From: Polynucleobacter sp. Latsch14-2
GTDB lineage: Bacteria; Pseudomonadota; Gammaproteobacteria; Burkholderiales; Burkholderiaceae
Reading direction: 5' to 3'
Length of the DNA: 64,000 bases
Assembly (NCBI RefSeq): GCF_018881925.1
Contig: NZ_JACVPL010000003.1
Location: forward strand, 124,001 to 188,000
Shown: piece by piece, positions 1-9,352 of the stretch
Layout: each line of letters starts with the position of its first letter
Numbering within the stretch: the first letter of the stretch is position 1
The notes under the pieces: model-generated
What the model was told of the DNA's origin: nothing
What the model saw: only the letters and a program-made list of their open reading frames with translations
Databases searched by the model: none
Translations under genes and position numbers: made by a program

Positions 1-1383
1 ATACAGCCAGATTGCTGATGATAAGAAAGCACAGAGCAATAAGAAGCCCACAAAATATCCAGCCCACTTCTCAGCAAGACTCACCATCATTGGCTTAGCC
101 AGTAAAGCCTCATCCAACAAAGAGGCAATTCCTGCAATTCTGGTTGACTGCCCTACTGCATCTATCTTCATCAGGAGGGGATTTAAAATATTATGAGTTC
201 CGGCATAAACACGATCACCAATTTTTTTATCGATTGGTTTTGATTCGCCAGTTAAGAGAGACTCGTCTACAGAACTTTCATGAGCAATCAAAACGCCATC
301 TGCTGGCACCACCTCACCTGGAGATACTCTCAATATTTCACCGGGCATACAGTTCACAACTGGGACTAATTCAATCTGCTGAGCGTGCGGGTAATCGAGA
401 ACACGTTCACATGTTGCAGGCAGCTGCTTGGCCAATGCCTCCGCACCACCCTGAGCATCTTGCCTTGCAAGTAACTCTACATAACGGGCAGCCAAAATAA
501 AAGCGACAAACATGGTGATTGAATCAAAATAGCTTTGACCAGACCCCGTCACTAAATTGATCGTGCCAGCAATAAATGCTAACGCTAAAGCCAATGCAAT
601 GGGTACATCCATCCCCAACATATGAGTTTGTCTACAGGATTGAATGCTGCGCCACGCAGCCTGAAAAATGGGCCCGGCCGAGTACAGGATCACCGGCACA
701 GTTAACACCCAGCTCGTCCAACCTAAGAGCAAATCATACTCAACCGTGATGTCATTAGCGCCGACATAGGATGGCCAGGCATACATCATGACCTGCATCA
801 TCCCCAATAAAGCAACACCGAGTCTGGTGAGTAGTTGGCGCTTTTCTTTCTGAGACTTTGCAATCGAAAGTGACGGCTCAAATGGCCACGCTTCATAGCC
901 AATGCGTTCAATTTCAAAAAGTAGTCTAGCCAAGCCAACTTGACTCGGTGAAAAGACAACCTTAACCTTCTGTGTCACGTAATTAATTTGCACATCTTTT
1001 ACGCCAAGAGTGCGACGCAAATGTTGCTCACACAACCAAACACATGCAGCACAACGGATCTTTTCTAAACGTAGTGTTGTCTCGAGATCCCCTGCATCGC
1101 CAACGCCACGCGTAAAGCGCCCCAATAGGGAAGGATCATCATATGGCAGAAGTTGTACTGGAATTTCATCAGAAGCTAGGTATGCAGCAGGCTTATCACC
1201 CGACTGTGCACGTCTTGCATAAAAAACCTCCAAGCCCTCACCGTGAATGGTTTGCGCAATTGCCATACAACCAACACAACAAAATAATCTTGCTACCCCA
1301 CCCAAATCGATAGAGTAAGCATCATTCAGGGTTAGCGCACTACCGCAGTGATAGCACACACTATTTACGGTCTTATTCATCAT
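1..1383 (-). CDS. ccoI: Copper-translocating P-type ATPase, CcoI/FixI type (N-terminal part, cut by window edge)
   Basis: Copper-exporting P1B ATPase of the type that supplies copper for cbb3 cytochrome oxidase assembly in the inner membrane. About 460 residues are visible, read by translating the complement; no stop occurs before the left edge. An N-terminal Cys-rich segment (CYHCG at 9-13, FCCVGC at 34-39) typical of FixI/CcoI is followed by an HMA domain with CAACVW at 110-115, several membrane segments (about 190-300) and the actuator loop with TGES at 377-380. The CPC motif, phosphorylation site and ATP-binding domain lie outside. Two ATGs, 1383 and 1380, are in frame behind AAAGGT; either may be used. 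Only 8 bases separate it from the MFS gene upstream, so co-transcription is likely. cco structural genes would be expected beyond the left edge, which cannot be checked here. Confidence 0.88.
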   Translation of the reverse strand, partial: MMNKTVNSVCYHCGSALTLNDAYSIDLGGVARLFCCVGCMAIAQTIHGEGLEVFYARRAQSGDKPAAYLASDEIPVQLLPYDDPSLLGRFTRGVGDAGDLETTLRLEKIRCAACVWLCEQHLRRTLGVKDVQINYVTQKVKVVFSPSQVGLARLLFEIERIGYEAWPFEPSLSIAKSQKEKRQLLTRLGVALLGMMQVMMYAWPSYVGANDITVEYDLLLGWTSWVLTVPVILYSAGPIFQAAWRSIQSCRQTHMLGMDVPIALALALAFIAGTINLVTGSGQSYFDSITMFVAFILAARYVELLARQDAQGGAEALAKQLPATCERVLDYPHAQQIELVPVVNCMPGEILRVSPGEVVPADGVLIAHESSVDESLLTGESKPIDKKIGDRVYAGTHNILNPLLMKIDAVGQSTRIAGIASLLDEALLAKPMMVSLAEKWAGYFVGFLLLCAFLSSAIWLY

Positions 1384-1391
1384 ATTGACCT

Positions 1392-2615
1392 TTAATTAAC
1401 CCAACCCCTACGTCGCTCATAAATTACAAATAACACACCCCAAATGACAATAGCCGCATAAGCCCACACCCAAGATATCTGGGAAGTTCTGGAGCCCGTT
1501 AGATCCAACACGAAACCAAAAATGGCTGGGCCCACGAGGCCGCCGCCAAAACCCAGCAAGGAATGTAAGCCCATAGCGGCACCCTTAATATCCTCTTGGG
1601 CGCTAGTCACCAAACCTGCCGTGAGGGTCGCTGAGTCCGCCATAATAAAAATAGTATGCCCAATAGCCAAAGCAACAATGAGCCACCAAGACTGCCCGGT
1701 GGAGCAAGCTAGCGTAATGCCCATCACAGCGCTCATGATCATGACAAAACAAACCCACTTCTGACGACCTACACGCAAAGCAATTTCGTTACCCACAATA
1801 GACGATGGCACGCCAAAGAAATTAATACAGCCAGCCAAAGCTGTGGCACTCAGGAAAAAGGATTCTCCGGAGACTGCTGCACACAAACCAAAAAAAGCCA
1901 CAATCCAACTTCTTGAAGCAAATAACTCTAAAGAGTGAGCGGTGTAACCAAAAATGAATCCCGAGGCTTTTTTATTACGAAGAACTAATATCCATTTATT
2001 GACCGGAAAAATATCTCTTAAGTAAATTCGGAATGGACCATGCCACCTTGCATGCTGCAATGGTGGAATCAAAAAGAGCACAATCAAGGATGCAATAAAT
2101 GGTCCGATAGAGATAACAGAAAATACATAACGCCAACCAAAGTTATGCAAGATCCATCCAGAACATAAGTAAGATAGACCAGCACCAATACCAAAGAAGG
2201 CTGTATAGAAAGCAATGTGGCGGGTTAACTCGCCAGACTTAATGCGATCAGACAAAATTTTGAGGCCTGGCATATAAGTGCCCGCCAGGCCCACACCATT
2301 AAGCGTCATGAACAATATTGCTGTGACAAAATTATGGGCAAATAGGCCCATCCCCAACAAGCCACAACTTGCCGAAAGACCCCCTACCAAATATACCTTC
2401 CGCGCATCCACCCGATCAGTGAGCGCAGTTGCCAGAGGTACGGCCAACATGTACCCCAAAAAGAAAGTGCTAGCAATTAACCCGGACTGTAGATTGCTTA
2501 GCTGCCACTCATCCTGCAATGGCGCCAATACCACTGCGTAACATGAAAAGCCTAAAAGCGCACAAGTCTGCGCCATAAGCATAAGGGGGGTGTAGCCAGC
2601 AGAACGAAAGCGCAT
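1392..2615 (-). CDS. Major facilitator superfamily transporter
   Basis: 407-residue inner-membrane protein with about 12 hydrophobic segments and the usual MFS loop after TM2 (ALTDRVDARK, about 64-73). Length is standard for the family. The central segment with GYTAHSLELF (about 223-232) is like a group of poorly characterised MFS proteins often annotated as nitrate/cyanate-type, but the substrate cannot be deduced. It lies directly upstream of ccoI in the same direction with an 8-base gap, so the two are probably one transcript; a role in copper supply is possible but not shown. It is divergent from the Bug gene at 2701. Confidence 0.8.
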   Translation of the reverse strand: MRFRSAGYTPLMLMAQTCALLGFSCYAVVLAPLQDEWQLSNLQSGLIASTFFLGYMLAVPLATALTDRVDARKVYLVGGLSASCGLLGMGLFAHNFVTAILFMTLNGVGLAGTYMPGLKILSDRIKSGELTRHIAFYTAFFGIGAGLSYLCSGWILHNFGWRYVFSVISIGPFIASLIVLFLIPPLQHARWHGPFRIYLRDIFPVNKWILVLRNKKASGFIFGYTAHSLELFASRSWIVAFFGLCAAVSGESFFLSATALAGCINFFGVPSSIVGNEIALRVGRQKWVCFVMIMSAVMGITLACSTGQSWWLIVALAIGHTIFIMADSATLTAGLVTSAQEDIKGAAMGLHSLLGFGGGLVGPAIFGFVLDLTGSRTSQISWVWAYAAIVIWGVLFVIYERRRGWVN

Positions 2616-2700
2616 AAGGGGTCACTAAAAGATAGTTCATTCTACTCGCCCCAAACTAGAATAAGACCCGCTAAACTAGCGAAAACATAATGGAGGCCCT

Positions 2701-3684
2701 ATGAATACCCCGCATACCCAAAACCGCTTGATTCAGTACTGTGCCGCTTTTTTAATCATGCTTGCGAGCCCCCTTGCATTGGCTGATAGCTATCCAAATA
2801 AACCCATTAAGGCAATCGTTCCCTTTGCGCCCGGTAGCGCAACCGATCAAATTGGACGTGCCTTTGCCGCCAAAATTGCAGAGACATTAGGACAGCCTGT
2901 TGTAGTTGAAAACAGACCTGGTGCAAATGGCATGATTGGTGCTGATGTTGTCGCCAAAGCGCCTGCAGATGGCTATACCCTGCTCTTTGGAACCAATAGC
3001 ACTAATGCCGCCCTTAAAAGCCTAGTTAAGAACTTACCCTACAACCAAGACACCGCATTTACGCCGATCGGTTATTTTGGATCCGTACCACTCATTGTGG
3101 CTATTAATAATGATGTCCCCGCTAAAACACTAGGCGGCTTTATTGCTTTAGCCAAAGCAGATCCAGGGAAAATGACTTTCGCATATGCCAGCACTTCGCA
3201 ACGCGTGTCTTCAGAAATTCTGGCAAGTGTTGCGGGCATTAAGATGACGGGGATCTCCTACAAGAGCGGTCCTAATGCCATGACCGATTTAATCGGCGGT
3301 CAGGTAAATATGTTCACCGCAGATTTCGCAGTAATGCTGCCGCAAGTGCAAGCAGGTAAGGTACGCGGTCTTGCAGTTACCTCGTTACAACGCTCATCCG
3401 CCATTCCTGAATTACCAACTGTCAATGAATCGCTAGGCATTAAAAACTATGAACTCATTGCCTTCTTCGCTGCCTTTGGCCCAGCAGGAATGCCTAAAGA
3501 TGCAGTCATCAAACTAAACAAAGCCATTAATGAAGCCGCCAAATCGAAAGATCTAGTAGATCGCTTTGCTTCAATGGGATTCGAATCTCAGCCTGGCACC
3601 CCTGAAATGCTAGATAAGAAAATTAAACTGGAAACCATTAAGTGGGCCAAAGCAATTAAAGACGCCGGTATGGAAGCTGAGTAA
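2701..3684 (+). CDS. Bug/TctC-family periplasmic substrate-binding protein
   Basis: Periplasmic receptor of the tripartite tricarboxylate (TTT) family, which binds carboxylates or similar small organic acids. Signal peptide at about 1-28 ending ALA-DS, then the family N-terminus SYPNKPIKAIVPFAPG, a binding loop GSATDQIGR and VENRPGANGMIG. 327 residues, normal length. TGGAGG stands five bases before the ATG. No TctA/TctB membrane genes are adjacent, as usual for the expanded orphan Bug receptors of Burkholderiales, so its transport or sensing partner is unknown. Its stop codon abuts the stop of the convergent gene at 3685 with no base between them. Confidence 0.9.
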   Translation: MNTPHTQNRLIQYCAAFLIMLASPLALADSYPNKPIKAIVPFAPGSATDQIGRAFAAKIAETLGQPVVVENRPGANGMIGADVVAKAPADGYTLLFGTNSTNAALKSLVKNLPYNQDTAFTPIGYFGSVPLIVAINNDVPAKTLGGFIALAKADPGKMTFAYASTSQRVSSEILASVAGIKMTGISYKSGPNAMTDLIGGQVNMFTADFAVMLPQVQAGKVRGLAVTSLQRSSAIPELPTVNESLGIKNYELIAFFAAFGPAGMPKDAVIKLNKAINEAAKSKDLVDRFASMGFESQPGTPEMLDKKIKLETIKWAKAIKDAGMEAE

Positions 3685-4017
3685 TTAAAGGCTGGTGTCG
3701 ATTTCCATGGCTAGGAGCCAATAAGAAAGGCTCTTGCCATGGGCGTCAAGATTCAGAGAGAGATTTACCCCACCATCTAAGACATCATCGATGACGAAAT
3801 TGAGCGCATAAAGTTCAGGTAATTCGTAGCGTTGCACCGTCGAAGGATTACGAAAAGAAAAATGTTCACGTACCTTATCAACCGTAACCTCCCTGAGTAA
3901 AAGAGAAAAATCTTCGGGTCGATAAGCAATCACACTAATATTGGAACGATTACCTTTATCACCCGTCCGCGCGTGGGCAACTTGATATAAGGGAAGTGTT
4001 TGCTTTGCCAAAATCAT
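3685..4017 (-). CDS. Small AtuA-like (ferredoxin-fold) partner protein
   Basis: 110-residue soluble protein resembling the small domain found fused to, or encoded next to, AtuA-family proteins. The conserved stretch ARTGDKGNRSNISVIAYRPE (about 16-35) is characteristic. Start ATG overlaps the stop of the AtuA-like gene by one base (TAATG), so translation is probably coupled and the two proteins likely form a complex. Exact biochemical role is unknown; the family takes its name from the acyclic terpene utilisation locus of Pseudomonas. Confidence 0.8.
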   Translation of the reverse strand: MILAKQTLPLYQVAHARTGDKGNRSNISVIAYRPEDFSLLLREVTVDKVREHFSFRNPSTVQRYELPELYALNFVIDDVLDGGVNLSLNLDAHGKSLSYWLLAMEIDTSL

Positions 4018-5369
4018 TACTCTTCCGAAAAGAATTCGTAAGAAGATTGCACCAAGTCACGAGGTACATAGGCCACTAAAGTGTTCAAGCGTGGTCGCAG
4101 ACTAGTGCGCACCCCACCCCCGCCAGCAGGACCACAGGTATAAAGTGCTGTTAACTCTCGGCATAAGCGATTTGCAGTCGCCTTGTCTTGGTGAGCAGCA
4201 GCCACACGTAAGCGAATATCCTCAAACCCATTTTGCGCCCTAAAGGATGGGCCACTGCCATCATCAGCTGTAAATACGCTAGCCGATCCAATGTAATCTA
4301 TTCTCAAGTCCAATACTGCAGAGAGTCTTTCGCGAATAATTTGCCCAGCTATCTGAGCACGCTCATAAGCATGGTGACCCGCATAGGAAATTTCTGCTTC
4401 AGCTAACCAACCACCGTCAATACAAATGTTAGCCTTCAAACTTGCAGGTCTCTTGTGACCAAATACATTCTTCAGTAGCACTCTATTCTCCCCAAGCACT
4501 TCCAATTGCGCTTGACTGATATCAGCAATCACATCCGGGGTGAGGTATCGAGCGGGGTCATGTACCTCATAGAGAAGTTGCTCCGTCACCGTCATACGAT
4601 TTACTAATCCACCGGTATTGGGCGGCTTGGTAATAGAACAATTTCCAAAACTATCAAACTCAATAATCGGAAATCCAAGATTCGATAAATTTGGCACATC
4701 TTTCACTCCGGGATCGGCAAAGTAACCCCCCGTCACCTGTGCCCCACATTCAAGTAAGTGACCAGCCATGGTCGCTTGACCTAAAAAATTCCAGTCTTCC
4801 CAATCTTTTTTGAAGTGGGCCATTATGGGACCCACAGTGAGAGCAGGATCAGCAACGCGTCCAGTCACAACCACTTGCGCCCCCGCGATGAGCGCATCAG
4901 CAATTTCACGCGCCCCCAAATACACATTAGCACTGACAAGACTACTTTGCTCTAAAGCTTTTTTATCTTGCTCGCCAAGGTAATCAGTAAATATAGAGGC
5001 AGATATTTCATCGCCCTTCACAATGGCTATCTTGATTAAAGGAAGACCTTGAGCTTTCGCCATTCTCGCTATTAGACGCGCAGCGCCTTCAGGGTTTGCA
5101 GCGCCAAAATTTCCTACGATTGAGATGTTGTTCGATACGCAATCAGCCAATATAGGCTCGAGCATCTCCGCCAATAAAGGCTCATAACCAGCAGTTGGGT
5201 TTTGGCGCCGGTCCAACTGAGCAAGAGCTAGAGTTCTTTCCGCCAAACTTTCGAATATTAAGCAAGCGGGTTCACCCAACCTCAAGAATTCATTGACGAT
5301 AGGTCGAGCAACGCCAAGACGATCGCCAGAAAATCCAGCAGCGCACCCAACCCGATAAAGATTACTCAT
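4017..5369 (-). CDS. AtuA-family protein (DUF1446)
   Basis: 450-residue cytoplasmic protein of the AtuA/DUF1446 family. The N-terminus (CAAGFSGDRLGVARPIV) and the Gly-rich C-terminal motif CGPAGGGGVRTS (about 414-425) are family hallmarks, and VTGRVADPALTVGP (about 168-181) is another conserved block. The family is needed for acyclic terpene (citronellol) catabolism in Pseudomonas but the reaction is not established. Here it follows the TAXI, Bug and dioxygenase genes on the same strand, which suggests a role in catabolism of a hydroxylated or branched carboxylate. Full length; the partner subunit follows with a one-base overlap. Confidence 0.82.
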   Translation of the reverse strand: MSNLYRVGCAAGFSGDRLGVARPIVNEFLRLGEPACLIFESLAERTLALAQLDRRQNPTAGYEPLLAEMLEPILADCVSNNISIVGNFGAANPEGAARLIARMAKAQGLPLIKIAIVKGDEISASIFTDYLGEQDKKALEQSSLVSANVYLGAREIADALIAGAQVVVTGRVADPALTVGPIMAHFKKDWEDWNFLGQATMAGHLLECGAQVTGGYFADPGVKDVPNLSNLGFPIIEFDSFGNCSITKPPNTGGLVNRMTVTEQLLYEVHDPARYLTPDVIADISQAQLEVLGENRVLLKNVFGHKRPASLKANICIDGGWLAEAEISYAGHHAYERAQIAGQIIRERLSAVLDLRIDYIGSASVFTADDGSGPSFRAQNGFEDIRLRVAAAHQDKATANRLCRELTALYTCGPAGGGGVRTSLRPRLNTLVAYVPRDLVQSSYEFFSEE

Positions 5370-5396
5370 CTGGGTATCGAATGCAGCAGACGGCTT

Positions 5397-6155
5397 TTAC
5401 TGTTGACCACCGACTGGTGAGTCCTGAAAGCCATTTGATCGATAAGTCAAAACCAAGGTATCACGATGGCCATGCTTTCCAATTGGCTGAATGGGTGTTG
5501 ATTCATGAATCATGCGCTCATCATTCATCAGCAATAAAGACCATGGTTGACTCAGTGTGAATCTCAAACCAGTAGAGCCGTTAGCCTCAAAGACACGGGT
5601 TTCGCCGCCCTTGATATTCACGCGATCCAATATAAAAACCGCCACAAAATCGTGTCCATCGCGATGTGCACCTTCAGGCGTTGGGCGGCCAATACCATCG
5701 GTGGTATCAATCCTAAATTCATGTGCTTCTACAAACCAAGTGCTTACCGGTTTGAGACTACTCAAAAGATTTGCCATACCAAGCAATAGCGCTTTCCAGG
5801 TCGGGCTATTAGCTAGTTGCGCCTGCAGTGGCTCAAACCAGCGCTCAATTCCGCCATGCAAGGCGTTGTAATCAACGGATTGCCAATGTGCGCGATGGGG
5901 TACCGCCAAAAGAGCGTCACCTTTAATCTCATAGCTAGCATGGCGGCGATAACGATAGCGGCCTCCATCTTTCAAAAAAGGATCACGCGGCAAATCATTC
6001 CAAAAACCATTCAATGCCAAAAGATCCGGCAACTCTACCTTAGCAATCTCGCAAACCGTTTCGGCTGAAACCACTACATAGCCATTGGTACGCAGAGATT
6101 GAACCAATTCTTTGGCAGGAGTAAGAGGGGGAGCTAGAGTAGCAATATTCATCAT
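5397..6155 (-). CDS. 2OG-Fe(II) dioxygenase family protein
   Basis: 252-residue enzyme resembling the 2OG-Fe_Oxy_2 family, which includes bacterial free-amino-acid hydroxylases. Iron ligands are visible as H164-x-D166 (in GAHRDGHDF) and probably H217 (in MIHEST), with a candidate 2-oxoglutarate-binding arginine in RDTLVLTYR (231-239). It is expected to hydroxylate a small substrate using 2-oxoglutarate and O2. It lies 11 bases downstream of the Bug gene stop region and 27 bases upstream of the AtuA-like gene, in one operon. The start is uncertain: two adjacent ATGs and no clear ribosome binding site. Substrate is unknown. Confidence 0.78.
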   Translation of the reverse strand: MMNIATLAPPLTPAKELVQSLRTNGYVVVSAETVCEIAKVELPDLLALNGFWNDLPRDPFLKDGGRYRYRRHASYEIKGDALLAVPHRAHWQSVDYNALHGGIERWFEPLQAQLANSPTWKALLLGMANLLSSLKPVSTWFVEAHEFRIDTTDGIGRPTPEGAHRDGHDFVAVFILDRVNIKGGETRVFEANGSTGLRFTLSQPWSLLLMNDERMIHESTPIQPIGKHGHRDTLVLTYRSNGFQDSPVGGQQ

Positions 6156-6166
6156 GCCATTTTAGG

Positions 6167-7138
6167 TCAATCCAGCTGAGCACCGGAGGCTTTCACGATT
6201 CTCGCCCATTTCACCAATTCATCCTTCAAAAGGGTGCCCAGCTTTTCGGGAGCTATGGGCGTCAAATCTAAACCTTGCGCCATCAGCTTTTCCCTAACAT
6301 CCGGTATTGCAAGCATACTCTTCATGGCAGATTGAATCTTTTTTACGGCAAGCGGATTGGTGCCCGCAGGAGCAAAAATCGCCACCCAAACCTCACCCAC
6401 ACAATCGGGATAAGTTTCTGCAAGCGTCGGGATATCGGGGGCGGCACCGGAACGCTTTGCTGAACTAATGGCGATGGCCTGTAATTTTCCAGCCTTGATG
6501 TAATTTAAGGCAGACGGCAGGCTCGCAAAGGCCAAGGGAACTTGACCACCCAATACATCGTTAATAGCAGGAGCTACACCTTTGTAGGGGATATGCTGCA
6601 TATCAATGCCAGCACTTGTATTGAGCATTGCGCCCAATAAGTGACTAATCGTTCCATTGCCAGCAGATGCATAAGCCAACTCACCCGGCTTCTTTTTGGC
6701 AGCCGCAACCACATCCGCCAATGTTTTTAATGGTGAGCCTGGAGGGGTTACCAATACGTAAGGAGTGGCCCCAATGTAATACAGTGGAATAAAGTCATTA
6801 ACAGGATCAAAGCCGGGATTTTTATAGAGTACTGGGTTAATTGCTTGCGCGCTATTAATCGTCAGCAGCAAGGTATATCCATCCTTTGCAGCATGTGCCA
6901 CACTTTGTGTGCCGATATTGCCACCAGAACCAGGTCGATTTTCAACCACAATAGAAGTGCCCAGCGCCTCACCGAGTGAAGGCGCAATTAAACGCGCAAC
7001 AATGTCATTGGTCCCACCCGCAGTCTGAGGCACAACCAGATTAATAGATTTATTGGGGTAAGGTTGTGCAAATACCCCTGTAGCTAATGCATTTAAGACT
7101 AGAGCTAGACCAATCTTCATCATCGCTTCTTTAAACAT
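6167..7138 (-). CDS. Bug/TctC-family periplasmic substrate-binding protein
   Basis: Second Bug receptor. Signal peptide ending GVFA-QP, family motif YPNKSINLVVPQTAGGTNDI and VENRPGSGGNIGTQ. The frame opens at a GTG (7144), but the ATG at 7138 has AAGGGG at proper distance and is preferred. It sits between a TAXI receptor gene and the dioxygenase/AtuA genes in one operon, so it probably serves the same substrate. Again no membrane permease is encoded nearby. Confidence 0.88.
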   Translation of the reverse strand: MFKEAMMKIGLALVLNALATGVFAQPYPNKSINLVVPQTAGGTNDIVARLIAPSLGEALGTSIVVENRPGSGGNIGTQSVAHAAKDGYTLLLTINSAQAINPVLYKNPGFDPVNDFIPLYYIGATPYVLVTPPGSPLKTLADVVAAAKKKPGELAYASAGNGTISHLLGAMLNTSAGIDMQHIPYKGVAPAINDVLGGQVPLAFASLPSALNYIKAGKLQAIAISSAKRSGAAPDIPTLAETYPDCVGEVWVAIFAPAGTNPLAVKKIQSAMKSMLAIPDVREKLMAQGLDLTPIAPEKLGTLLKDELVKWARIVKASGAQLD

Positions 7139-7171
7139 CTCCACCCCTTTTTTATTCTCATTAACACGACA

Positions 7172-8473
7172 CTACAGCATGGAATTTAATCTTTCCCGTG
7201 TTTCACTCACGTGGCCCTTGAGATCATAAAGCTCCTTGGCATCTAATCTTGCCACTTTCAGATTGGCGACGCGCTTTTCTATAGCCTCTAAATCTTTAAA
7301 ATTTTTCTCCCGATAATTGGGATTGGAGGCATTTGCTTCAAGAGTTTTAAGCTCTTCATATACCTGGGAAAGCTTCAGCCGCAACATTAAATTTTTGGCG
7401 GTCGGAATGTATGTAAATAACGGAATCAAAATCATCAATAAAGGAATCACAATTTTTGCAAATCGGCCAACCCAAACCGCCGTCCAGAATGGTAGATAGC
7501 GATGCAATAATGAAGGCCCATCCTTGAGATAAATCTCAGCATCAACATGCAAAGGAAAATCCAAGCCCGCATCCGATGGGAACTCGCCAGCCTTTTGCAA
7601 GCGAGAATAGGATTTCAAGATATCGTATGCCTCACTTAGCAATAAGGTTACGAGGGCAGGGCTAATATCAGCATGCCCCACCAAAGTTGCCGTAGGTGCA
7701 AGTACCTGGATATCCTGACGAGGTAAGTCGTTCGCAATACTGAGAACTCCTCTTGGAATATTCACCTTTGAAAGGTAAGGAAAACTGCGGGTGTAAGCGT
7801 CTGCGTGTTCAAAATTCATTAACCGCATTCCGGGGATGGTGTAAAACTTTTCCAAGATTGGCGCCTCGGCGGCCGCAATAATGAAGACTGCGTCTAGCTC
7901 CCCGCTCTTTAATTTAGCTAGCGCCTGGTCGGGCGTTAATTTTTCCGCGAGAACCTCATCTTCGCTGAGGCCGCTAAAATTGAGCAGCGCATTACTCAAT
8001 GCTAGCGTCCCGCTACCAACGTTACCAACTGAGATATGCTTACCCTTTAATTGACTCAAAATACTGAGTCGACCACCATCAACTTTAAATGCTGACTCCC
8101 GATACCAAACCCAAATAGGCTCATAAAACATACCGGCAATTGAAACTAAATTGGGGTACTTAGAGAGATCTGCAACGCCACCTTGCACCATTGCAAAATC
8201 AACACCAGATTTTGGATCACCTAGCAAAGCCAGATTATCGATAGATCCACCAGTAGATTCAAGCTTAAGCGTCACACCCTCATCGGCTAAAGCACTTTTT
8301 AAGCGTTCACCAAAGTGGTAATAAAGTCCCGTGGGAAGGCCAGTAGCCATCGTAATAGTCTTGGGAGGTGGCGGCACTAGAACCCACAGTACGCCAAAAA
8401 GCCCAGCAATCAACAGCAGGATTGCCAGACCAATCGATACAGGGTTATAGAGTTGTTTTTGCAGGAAATTCAT
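7172..8473 (-). CDS. TAXI-family TRAP transporter solute-binding protein
   Basis: 433-residue protein with an N-terminal membrane anchor (about 14-34), a TAXI receptor domain (about 38-325; TMATGLPTGLYYHFGERL at its start), and a second hydrophobic stretch (about 335-360) followed by a charged, probably coiled C-terminal tail. Receptors of this family bind small acids for TRAP uptake, but no TRAP membrane subunits are present here. The extra C-terminal membrane segment and cytoplasmic tail are also compatible with a membrane-anchored sensor. First gene of the minus-strand run 8473-3685 and divergent from the SDR at 8591. Confidence 0.8.
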   Translation of the reverse strand: MNFLQKQLYNPVSIGLAILLLIAGLFGVLWVLVPPPPKTITMATGLPTGLYYHFGERLKSALADEGVTLKLESTGGSIDNLALLGDPKSGVDFAMVQGGVADLSKYPNLVSIAGMFYEPIWVWYRESAFKVDGGRLSILSQLKGKHISVGNVGSGTLALSNALLNFSGLSEDEVLAEKLTPDQALAKLKSGELDAVFIIAAAEAPILEKFYTIPGMRLMNFEHADAYTRSFPYLSKVNIPRGVLSIANDLPRQDIQVLAPTATLVGHADISPALVTLLLSEAYDILKSYSRLQKAGEFPSDAGLDFPLHVDAEIYLKDGPSLLHRYLPFWTAVWVGRFAKIVIPLLMILIPLFTYIPTAKNLMLRLKLSQVYEELKTLEANASNPNYREKNFKDLEAIEKRVANLKVARLDAKELYDLKGHVSETRERLNSML

Positions 8474-8590
8474 AAAAATCTCTTTTCTTTTTTTGCATTA
8501 TGCCCCCACCCCAAAAATACGCAAAAGAATAGGCTTTAGTCAAATAATTCGGGATAAGATGTCATTTTTTACACAATCATCGAGACCGCA

Positions 8591-9352
8591 ATGAGCCAAA
8601 TGAAAAATAAGGTTGCTTTAGTCACGGGTGCTGGAGCAGGCATCGGTAAATCAGCAGCCAATGCGCTCCTAAAAGGTGGCTACAAAGTTGTTTTAACCGG
8701 TAGGACTCTAGAAAGACTGCAAAAAGCCATTGTCGATATTGGTGGAAATTCAGAAAACTGTCTGGCTGTCGCTTGTGATGTAGGCAAACCTGAACAAGTT
8801 AAATCTCTATTCTCTGAAGTCAAAAAACACTTTGGGCGGATTGATGTACTTTTCAATAATGCTGGAATGGGTGCCCCAGGCATTCCGATGGAAGATTTAA
8901 CTTACGAACAGTGGATGAATGTAGTGAACACTAATTTATGTGGTGCCTTCTTGTGTTCGCAAGAGGCTATTCGCATGATGAAAATGCAATCTCCGCAGGG
9001 TGGCAGAATTATTAACAATGGATCAATCTCTGCACATGCGCCTCGCCCAATGTCAGCTCCCTACACAGCAACCAAGCATGCCATTAGCGGGCTTACTAAA
9101 ACAATTGCCCTGGATGGTCGCCCCTTCAATATTGCTTGCGGCCAAATTGATATTGGTAATGCAGCGACAGAAATGACAGAACGCATGGCTGCCGGCATTA
9201 TTCAAGCCGATCTATCCATCAAAGCTGAGCCCCGAATGAATGTAGATCATGTGGGAGAAGCCTTACTGCACATGGCTCAACTGCCCCTTGAAAGCAACAT
9301 CCTATCCATGACTATCATGGCGACTAACATGCCTTTTGTAGGTCGAGGCTAA
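8591..9352 (+). CDS. Short-chain dehydrogenase/reductase
   Basis: 253-residue classical SDR. It has the cofactor motif VTGAGAGIGKSAA (about 11-23), NNAG (about 90-93), the catalytic Ser in NNGSIS and YTATK (Tyr-x3-Lys, about 158-162). It would oxidise an alcohol or reduce a ketone with NAD(P); substrate unknown. It is transcribed away from the TAXI operon. Its TAA ends at the base before the stop of the convergent nrdJ, leaving no room for a terminator between them. Confidence 0.87.
   Translation: MSQMKNKVALVTGAGAGIGKSAANALLKGGYKVVLTGRTLERLQKAIVDIGGNSENCLAVACDVGKPEQVKSLFSEVKKHFGRIDVLFNNAGMGAPGIPMEDLTYEQWMNVVNTNLCGAFLCSQEAIRMMKMQSPQGGRIINNGSISAHAPRPMSAPYTATKHAISGLTKTIALDGRPFNIACGQIDIGNAATEMTERMAAGIIQADLSIKAEPRMNVDHVGEALLHMAQLPLESNILSMTIMATNMPFVGRG

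Noticed and set aside
1392..2615. Naming the MFS gene ccoA
   Set aside because: It has MSAVM at 294-298 and a later His (H320), loosely like the CcoA Met/His motifs, but His-to-Met spacing differs and the central segment resembles a generic anion/organic-acid MFS group.
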